Shown here piece after piece: positions 9,609-18,193 of a stretch of 64,000 bases of DNA (positions within the stretch are counted from its first letter, which is position 1; each line of letters opens with the position of its first letter). The stretch lies in assembly GCA_023614405.1 (NCBI GenBank), contig CM042687.1, forward strand, positions 235,440,292 to 235,504,291, written 5' to 3'. Under the pieces are notes generated by a model that was not told the origin of the DNA, searched no databases, and saw only the letters and a list, made by a program, of their open reading frames with translations. The stretch comes from Avena insularis (lineage: Eukaryota > Streptophyta > Magnoliopsida > Poales > Poaceae). Both the position numbers and the translations under genes were made by a program.

Positions 9609-12600
9609 ATGGCCAGCAGCAGTTCCGCCCCTTCCATGACAGCGTCAGGCGATGCCACGGTGAAGCCGGCGAGCACCGTCATCGTGCCCCCAGAGGGCCT
9701 GGTGATCCCCAAATCCGCGGTGGTCGAAACCACCGGCGGCGACCATAACCCAGCAGTGTTGGAGCTACTAGAGGAGGAATACGACTCCCACAAGGGCGAC
9801 TAGCGCGGTTCGGATATCACGGACCGCGACATCAAGGAGCTAATCATCGAGGGCTACCTCCCTGCGACGGAGGGGCTCGCCTGGCGGGCAGCGCCTGCCG
9901 GCGAGGTCACTCCTTCTCCCCAAGCCGGAGAAAAGGTGTACCTCAAAGCCCAACTGGTACGCCGCGTCTCCCTGCCCATCTCCAATTTCTTCCTAGCTGT
10001 CCTCAACCATTACCGAGTACATCCTCAGAACCTCTCCCCCAATAGCATCCTCGCGCTTAGAAACTACGCGGATCTTTGTGAGGGTTACTTAGGGATTAGG
10101 CCTAGGCTAGATCTCTTTATCTACCTCTTCACAGTCAAGCGGGAAGCCGGAGCCGGTAAGGACGAGCTCAGGAACTGTGGCACTATTAGTTTTAAGATCC
10201 GGCCTGGCCGGCGGTTCCCTGACATCGTCGGCCATGAGTCATGTAATAACTGGCAACAGACGTACTTCTACGGCCCAGATATCCCTCTGGCTGGCCGAGA
10301 AGTGACGTACCCGGACTTTGTCAATGGAGCTGCCGCCGAAGCCTCGACATGGAGATCCCAGGCCTCCCTTCCCTCCGACATCGACGCTTCCCGCGCTATA
10401 AGGCGGATAGAGTGGTTCGTAGAGATGGGTCTGACCGAATTGGACCTGGCCATGTGCTGGTTCGTCAGGCGGATCCAGCCTCTGCAGCACCGCTCGAAGT
10501 TGATGCATGAGTATACAAAGGAGAGGAAGGATATCCTCCACATCTCCGCGGACAACTTTTCCAGCGACTCCGTCAAGCTCTGCCTCAAGGACATCGTCAA
10601 GGTGAAGGATAGGAAGCGAGGCTTCACCATCACCTACGACATGTTCGAAGAGAGCAAGTGCCCAAAGGTACCTGTTTATTTTTGGTGTATGACATATACT
10701 CCAGTTCTTTCGTCTAGCCATTATCATCTCATCTAACACTGTGGGTTTTCACTTAACAGCTCAGCGATCTAGAGGAGGATAGCATGGCTGTCCAAATATA
10801 TGATCCAAAGATGAAGGAAGTCACCGTTGTGTCCGACGATGATGTCCCATTGGCGCGAAAGCGGAAGAGCTCCACCTCTGACGATGCCGACGAAGGCAAG
10901 AAGAAGAATACTGAGGGTGGAGCCTCAAACAAGACTACCGCCACCCTGGAGGTGGAGAAACGAAAGGTTACCGGGATCCCATTTGCCAAATCACCCCCTA
11001 TTGTGTAAGCTTCTTTCCCTCCGACATTGTCCATTGCTTGTCTTATTCCTGTACTTATACTTTTCGCATGTTTCAGGAAGAAGGCCACTACCAGTTTGAA
11101 GAAGACATCCAAAACCTTGGGGGCTTCTAGAAACATCAAGGATATGTTGCATCGTGACGTGTCTCCCCACGCATCTCCCGCCATCGCCCCTGTTACTCCC
11201 AGCGTCCAGCCTATGTCCGCTCCAACAAGCTCACATGCCAAAGATGCATCTGGCCCTTCCGCCATGGAAGTTGACTCAGGTGCCTCCATGGAGCTTGCCG
11301 TTGTCGGCGAACAGGCGACGCAAGAAAGTGCCACAACCCAAATGGCTGAAGCTCCGGCTAAGGATGCCATCAGTAGCGGTAAGGCGGTGGTGGAGAGTGG
11401 TACGTCTGCCGAAGGCAGCGCCTTCACACCCAAGAAAGCCATAGAGTTCCCGAAGATAGTCTACTCGGTACTTACGCCGGGTAGCTCCGTTGTGGTTCCT
11501 GGTGCGACACCGACATATCCAACATGCGGTCTTGAGGAGCTTCTCCGGCAAGCAGAAATCTTGCAAGGAAACAGTTTATCCTTCGGCAAGTTGCTTGCTG
11601 AGAGTGCTACAAACCTGAAGATCATCGCACTTGTAAGTTTTATTTGCCTTTTGCATTTCATATGAGTATCCCACTGTAGCCCCCAAGGATTTAGACGGAA
11701 AACCATAGGTCTTTGCATCTAAATGCTCAAAGAGTGACTAAGCTAGAAAACTTCTCACTGTAGCCCCAAGCATATAGTTTGAATGAATTATTCTGACTAG
11801 ATGCTTTCAGAGTAGCATATGCGGTGTTTATAAATTTCAATACTGTAGCCCCCAAGCTTCTAGTTGTAACTGAATTAGTTCCCACTAGATGCTTAAAGAA
11901 AGACTAAGCATATGATTGAGTTTTAAAAACTTTATACTGTAGCCCCCAAGCTTCTAGTTGAAAACTGAATTAGTTCCGACTAGATGCTTAAAGAAAGACC
12001 AAGTATATTGCTAAGTTAAAAAATCTCACTATAGCCCCCAAGCCTGTAGGTGGATATTTATCCGGCTAGATGCTCCAAGTAGACTAAACAACGTTAAACT
12101 TTTCCTTTCCATAGAATGAGAATGCTCGGAGGGGCGTGGCCAACGAGAAGTATCAGAAGATGCGCGCATACTTGGAAGCCAAAAAGGGTAAAACTGCCTT
12201 CTTGAAGGAACAAATCACCAAGAGCAAGCGTCTGTTTTTCCTTTCTTTTTCGTATTCCGACTTGGTCTTGTGCCAACATTCTCCGAGTACTCACTGTGCA
12301 CTGTTCTTTCTCTAACTTGCAGAAGACATTTCCAAGGCTAAGGATAATGTTGAGCAATCCAAGCATATTCAACAACTGGATAGCAAAAACAAGATCCTTA
12401 AGCAGGAGAGGAAGGATATGCTGAAGATGCACGAGGATTCCATGAAAGTCCTGCAGGACTCCGCCAACAAGGATATGAACCGCTTGAAGGAGGAAATCAC
12501 GATCCTGAAAGAGCAGAAGAAAGCTGCCGATGAGCAAATCAGCGCCATCTGGACGTGTACAGGATCCTCCGACAAGAACGAGACTCCATGGCGGAAACTC

Positions 12601-13242
12601 TCCAGCAGGCTGAGATTAGCATCTTCAGTAAGTGATTCTCCGTCTTGTACTTCTGTAAGCTAGTTACTCTGAACTTTTTTGTGTTATTGAACTCATGCGT
12701 TCCTTTGTCGGAAATTTGCAGCTCCTATGGGGTTAACCCGTTCGCCTCCTCCGCCAAAGGAATGCATGGTCCTTGCCGGCAACTTTATCAACACCGCCAT
12801 CAAGCAGACCAAGGAGATAGCCAAGCCCCTCCAAATTAACATCAAGGTGGTGGACTCTGTGGCGAATTTCTCGGAGATCTTGCGCCGAGCCCCCGAGCGT
12901 ATCTCAAAATGGAAAGCTTCATGTACACGGGCCGGTGCAAGGATGGCACTATCAATGGTCAAGGCACACTACGAAGATGTCGACATCGACACGGTGACCT
13001 CCGGTATCCCCGACGTAGACGACGAAGGCCAAAAGATAGATCACGAGGCTATCTTGGCATCGCTCGCAGGTTTTGACACCAGAGTCATCGAGTTGGTCGA
13101 CCTTAACATGTTTGTGCCCATGAAAACTATTGATGGTGGCAACCAAAGCTCCTCCGAGTCCCTCAACACTGCCGACTTCGAGGAAGGTGACTCTCCTACT
13201 GCTGACGATGTTGCATCCAAGTCGCCCGCGCCAGAGGAATGA
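9609..13242 (+). pseudogene. Tat antisense gene, copy 1: PF04195-like 'putative gypsy type transposon' protein, six exons
   Basis: Exons by splice-site reading: 9609-10667, 10760-11004, 11077-11632, 12115-12229, 12323-12627, 12722-13242. All introns begin GT and end AG. Exon 1 carries the conserved core: LVRRVSLPISNFFLAVLNHY, then LSPNSILALRNYADLCEGYL, GIRPRLDLFIYLF and a CNNWQQTYFYGPD block. This is the pattern of the Pfam family 'putative gypsy type transposon' (Transposase_28); its biochemical role is unknown. Exon 2 is basic (LARKRKSS), exon 3 Ser/Ala/Pro-rich, exons 4-5 form a coiled coil (SKHIQQLDSKNKILKQERK), exon 6 ends SPAPEE. This copy is broken by TAG at 9801-9803 (the other copy has Trp) and by a one-base loss in exon 5. 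It is convergent with pol, whose stop is at 13752. Confidence 0.82.
11670..12060. repeat. tandem repeat in intron 3 of the antisense gene, copy 1
   Basis: The motif CTGTAGCCCCCAAG recurs with small changes at about 11675, 11759, 11845, 11937 and 12030, a period of 84-93 bp. Units also share ACTAGATGCTTAAAGAAAGAC. On the element's sense strand the motif reads CTTGGGGGCTACAGT, similar to the polypurine tract before the LTR. Tandem repeats between pol and the 3' LTR are a known habit of Tat-lineage elements. Confidence 0.85.
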
Positions 13243-13751
13243 AAAACAATTATGTAATATTTTTTTTCCTCTGTAATGTGTATGTGGAAAAAACTACGTG
13301 TTAACTTAAGGGGGAAACAATGGTTGTTATTTCCTGCTTCTCAAGAACTGGTTCCAGCATGTATATATTTTTTAAGCAAGTGCTGGCTTATCCGTTACTT
13401 TGGTTCTTATGCTTGACTTTTCGTGAGTCGGAAGACTCGTTGTCGGAACCATGCGCTTAGGTGATGATGCCCAATGGCACCGTCAATAACCTTAGCACAA
13501 AATCGCCGACAATAAGTGCCAAAAGTCACTACTCCAGAATCCACATAAAAACAACAAAGAACGTGTAGACCAGAAAACTTAAGCTAATGCCCGTAGGTGG
13601 AATTTTCACAAGTGCAATCGCAAAGCTTGTGCATTAAGGTTTATATGATCCAAAAATGAACACTAAAGGAGGAAAAGACTCAGCAATATGAGTGAACCAA
13701 AGAGCTTTATTTCATTGATCATATAAGAGGTACACGATTAGATAAAAAATG
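13243..13751. other. spacer between convergent antisense gene and pol
   Basis: About 510 bp without reading frames. It is conserved in the inner copy (24171-24716), including the block around GAACCAAAGAGCTTTATTTCAT (about 13692). It presumably holds the 3' ends of both transcripts; I cannot fix poly(A) sites. Confidence 0.6.
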
Positions 13752-15347
13752 CTAAGTGTAGAAAGGACGTAGCTGTGCTATGTTCCATGGCCGATCAAGC
13801 TCCGGGTAGTCATCATCCGGGTCACGTCGCTTACGCTTATGATCCTTGTTGGGTCTATCCTTGAGCTCACGATTGTCGACAAGGTAGTAAGACCCATTGA
13901 GCAGCGCCTTGCTTATGATGAACGGTCCTTCCCATGGCGGGGATAATTTGTGTGACTTCTTCTGCTTAAGTCAGAGCACTAAATCCCCCTCTTGAAACGA
14001 GCGATGCCGGACGCGGCGACTATGGTAGCTGCATAGCTTCTGCTGGTAGATGGCGGATCTTTGGCATGCCAAAACGCGCTCCTCCTCGAGAAGGTCCACA
14101 TCTAGGCGTCTAGATTCTTCAGCGTCATCTTCTTCATAGGCGGCAACTCTTGGTGCATCGTGGAGGATGTCGGAAGGTAGGATAGCTTCTGCTCTATATA
14201 CCATGAAGTAAGGGGTGTAGCCGGTGGATCTGTTGGGTGTAGTTCGTAAACTCCACAGTACAGATGGCAATTCTTCCGCCCAGGCTCCACCTGCTCTATG
14301 TAGCGGTGCCTCAAGATGTGGCTTGATTCCTTGCAGAATTAATCCATTGGCTCGCTCAACTTGACCATTAGATTGTGGGTGTGCCACAGACCCAAGGTCA
14401 AGTCGGATGCCTTTGTCCCAGTAGTAGGCCTCCACTTCTCCGAGTGATAAGTTGCTCCCATTATCGGTGATGATGCTATGTGGAAGACCAAATCTCACCA
14501 CTAGATCCCGGACAAACCTGAGGGCAGTTACCCCATCGAGCTTTCTAATGGGTTTGGCTTCTATCCATTTGGTGAATTTGTCAACTGCTACAAGCGGATG
14601 CGTAAATCCACATGGTGCCGTTTGTAACGGTCCCACCATGTCTAGCCCCCAGACTACAAACGGCCAAGTTATTGGTATTGTTCGCAATTCTTCAGCAGGG
14701 ACATGTGGTTGTCGGGCATAATACTGGCATCCTGTGCATGTTTCGACCAGCTTGTCGGCATCTGCCTTCGCGGTCAGCCAGTAGAATCCTTGCCGGAAGG
14801 CTTTCGTGACCAACAATCGAGGAGCAGCGTGATGCCCGCAATCTCTGAGATGGATTTCGCGTAGGATTTTCATACCTTCTAGTTGGGAAAGACACTTTAG
14901 GTATACACCAGTAGTGCTCCTTTTGTAGAGTTACCCATTGATTATGGTATAACCCTTTGCTCGTCGTACTATCTGCCGTCTTTCGACCTCGTCGTCGGGC
15001 AAAGTTCCGTGTTCGAGATATTCCATGAACGGATTTGTCCAAGCCGGAGGGATCTTTGCCACCATGTTGACGAAATAATCAGCTCTATCCGGGTTGTCGA
15101 TGTCGGCGCCCTTCACGGATGGTGTGCGTAGATTCTCTAGGAAAACTCCTGACGAAATTTGCTTTCGCCCTGATCCAAGTTTAGAGAATAGATCATCCGT
15201 CTCGTTTTGCTCCCTAGGCACATACTTGACTTCGTAGCCCAAGAAGCTCTTGGCTATCTCGTCCACTTCGTCGCGATATGCCGCCATCATAGGGTTCCGC
15301 GCATTCGGTGCCGACCACTGTTTGGGCAACCAAGTCGGAATCTCCAC
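13752..15347 (-). pseudogene. Tat pol, integrase part (left copy)
   Basis: This is the DDE integrase that inserts the element's cDNA. The zinc-binding part (HHAAPRLL ... CTGCQYYA) lies about 14830-14710, the catalytic core has Asp in LDMVG (about 14635), Asp in ITDNGSN (about 14455) and Glu in NGQVERANG (about 14345). A C-terminal tail follows to a stop at 13752-13754. Breaks: a frameshift near 14890-14930, and TGA near 13970 in a codon that is Arg in the other copy. The frame from 15347 carries the linker between RNase H and integrase. The other copy (22664-24170) is more complete. Confidence 0.88.
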
Positions 15348-16980
15348 AGCAAACTATGTGCTTGATGCCAATATCCTTGGCTACACGTAGTCCGTGAATG
15401 AGTGCTTCATACTCCTCCATGTTGTTTGTAGCCTCGAAGTGGATCTGCAGAACGTAGTGTAGCTTGTCTCCTTTTGGTGACTGTAGCAATACACCAGCCC
15501 CCGAGCCATTGAGCAGCTTTGAACCGTCAAAGTGCATCACCCAGTATTCTGGTTCTGGCAACGGAGTGGCATCCGGCATCTCTGTCCAATCTGCAATAAA
15601 ATCCGCCAAGGCTTGTGACTTGATAGCGTCGCGTCTTTTATAGGTGATCTCGAAGGCGGCCAGTTCAATGCCCCACTTCACGACCCTTCCTGTAGCGTCA
15701 CTGTTGTTGATAATGTCGGACAGTGGAGTATTGCTCACTACTGTGATTGGGTGCTCCTGAAAGTAATGCCTCAGCTTCCGTGAAGCAAGGAATACTCCAT
15801 AAGCTATCTTTTGGTAGTGCGGGTAACACTGCTTGGACTCCGTCAAGACCTCGCTTACATAGTAAACTGGTCGTTGAACTCCGTGCTCATAGCCTGGTTC
15901 CTTCCGCTCTACCACGACAACGATGCTGATAACCCGGTTGGTTGCCGCCATGTAAATTAACAGGGGCTCACCAGGCTCGGGCGCTGCAAGGATGGGTGCT
16001 GAGGAAAGAATCTCCTTGAGCTGCTTCAATGCTGCATCTGCCTCGTCCGTCCATGTGAATTTGTCCGCCTTCTTCAGCAACTTGTACAGCGGCAGAGCCT
16101 TCTCTCCTAGTCGGCTGATGAACCGACTAACTGCTGCAACACAACCTGTTAGTCGTTGGATGTCCTTTAGGCATGTCGGGCGGTTTATGTTTAAGATGGC
16201 CTTGATTTTCTCCGGGTTGACCTCGATTCCGCGCTGGGAAACGATGAAGCCCAACAGTTTGCCAGCTGGAACCCCGAAGACGCACTTCTTAGGGTTGAGC
16301 ATCATGTTGTATTTCCGGAGATTATCAAAGGTTTCTTTTAAGTCGGAGATTAAGTCATTTGACTTTTTAGACATCACCACGATATCTTCCACATAGGCAT
16401 GAACGTTCCGACCAATTTGGTTGTGAAGGCAACGTTGCATTGTCCGCTGGTAGGTAGCACCTGCGTTTTTCAACCCAAAGGGCATCGTGACATAGCAAAA
16501 CGTGCCGTATGGGGTAGTGAACGAAGTGGCCAATTGGTCCGACTTCCTCATCTTGATCTGGTGGTATCCTGAGTATGCATCGAGAAAACACAAAAGTTCC
16601 GAGCCAGCCGTCGAGTCAATGACTTGGTCAATGCAAGGCAAAGCAAACGGATCTTTGGGACATGCTTTGTTTAAGCCGGTGTAATCAACGCACATTCTTA
16701 ATTCATTGGTTCCCTTTTTGGGGACAAGTACAGGATTGGCCACCCATCGGGTGTGAAGGACTTCTCGGATAAACTCAGCCTTAAGTAACCTAGCTATCTC
16801 TTTGCCAATGGCGCGTCTCTTCTCATCTCCGAAGTGTCGTAGAGGTTGTTTCACTGGTTTACATTTTGGATCTATGTTTAAGCTGTGCTCGGCAAGTTCC
16901 CTAGGTACACCTTTCATGTCGGTAGGTTGCCAGGCAAAGATGTCCCTATTCTCACGGAGGAACTCGACGAGCGCGCTTTC
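15300..16980 (-). pseudogene. Tat pol, reverse transcriptase, RNase H and second RNase H (left copy)
   Basis: This segment copies element RNA into DNA. From the right: CVDYTGLNKACPKDPF (RT), FLDAYSGYHQIKM, TPYGTFCYVTMPFGLKNAG, the catalytic box, GKLLGFIVSQRGIE, then the Gypsy RT-RNase H (LLIYMAATNRVISIV ... RPVYYVSEVL) and a second RNase H (MHFDGSKLLNGSGAG ... NNMEEYEAL) that marks the Tat lineage. The catalytic box reads YVED (about 16378-16389) instead of YVDD, so the first active-site Asp is Glu. A TAG at 16981-16983 separates it from protease, and a frameshift near 15300 separates it from integrase. Under the inversion model this stretch is a hybrid of the two elements. Confidence 0.88.
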
Positions 16981-18190
16981 CTATTTGGGATCCAGGTTCG
17001 TCTCAATGGCGACGGTCTTGGAGGCATCGCCTACCACAAGTTCCACCGGCTTGGTCTCGATGGCGGCCTTGAACGCAGGAGCGGAGTCGGAGATCTGCTT
17101 CTTCGACGCGGGAATCTCTGAGTCATTGACCTTGCTCTGGATCTCCTTGAATTCTTCGCTGTAGAGGATAGCTTCTGCAACGGCTGCTTCATTGATCTCG
17201 CAGTCCCTTGCCTTGGTAAAGCTTCCGGATACGGTGATGACGCCGTTTGGTCCGGGTATCTTGAGTTTGTTGTAGACGAAGCATGGCTTGGCCATGAACG
17301 TGTGGAATATGTCGCGGCCGAATATGACGTGGTACACGCTCTTGAAGGGGACCACCTCAAAGGTCATGCGCTCTTGGAGGTAATTGTTAACGTCGCCAAA
17401 GGCTACCTGAAGTGTAATACACCCAAGGGACCAAGCCTCATGTCCAGGAACTACGCCATGGAACACGGTGTTGGTCCGCCTTAGGTTTGCCTCCGTCAAG
17501 TTCATCTTCTATAGTGTATCCAGGTACATGATGTTGATGCTGCTTCCACTATCCAGCATGCACTTGGTGAACTCCACGCCGTCAATCAATGGGTTGATGA
17601 CCATGGTGTATTGGTTCTCCGTGGGCACAAGGTCTGGGTGGTCCGTCCTGTCCCAAGTGATTGGAACCTCCGACCAGCGCAGGTATTGGGGGGCTGGGGG
17701 AGAGTGGCCATCAGGATCCTTAGAGAGGTCTTCTGTTGTCGGACGGTGGGGGTGCCAAGGAAAGTGTGGTAGACTGGGGCCTTCTTTGCGAAGGGGTTCT
17801 TGCCCTTGTCGTCGCTCTTGGCGTCGTGCTTGGGGTCAATGTCCTCGTCCATGTCACTTGAATCCTTGGACTCCTCCTCCTTCTTCTTCCCCTTGCCCTT
17901 GCCTCGCAGTCTATTCTTCCGACTTTGCTTGTAGCCGGACTCCGGGTCTTCCTTGAGGTCGTTGATGAACTTGCAGTGTCGATTGGTATGGGTGGACTTG
18001 CCATTGACATCGAGGTGTACGAGGCACGGCATATCGTGGTACTCTTCGTACGTTTGGGGGATGCGGAGTGGCGCCGAGTTGGTTTCACTTCCTCATTGCT
18101 GCCCACGGCCTACTCCCCTTCCTCGGCCACGTTGTCCGCCTTCTCCTCGTCCTGCAAAAGTCATGGAGACCATGTCGGTAGATTGCTTTT
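16981..18190 (-). pseudogene. Tat protease region and Gag-Pro linker (inner element)
   Basis: This encodes the retropepsin-like protease that cuts the polyprotein. The active site DSGSSINIMYL lies about 17530-17565, followed by FEVVPFKSVYHVIFGRD and a GITVSGSF-like end. Upstream is a lysine-rich linker (GKGKGKKKEE). Breaks compared with the outer copy (29505-30572): TAG in place of the Gln codon after IMYLDTL (about 17510), a frameshift near 17700, and the TAG at 16981-16983 that both copies share. Confidence 0.8.
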
Positions 18191-18193
18191 CTT

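Noticed and set aside
11640..12060. The regularly spaced GTAGCCCCCAAG units as a CRISPR-like array.
   Set aside because: The whole 84-93 bp unit is repeated, not a short repeat with unique spacers, and the context is a plant retrotransposon intron.
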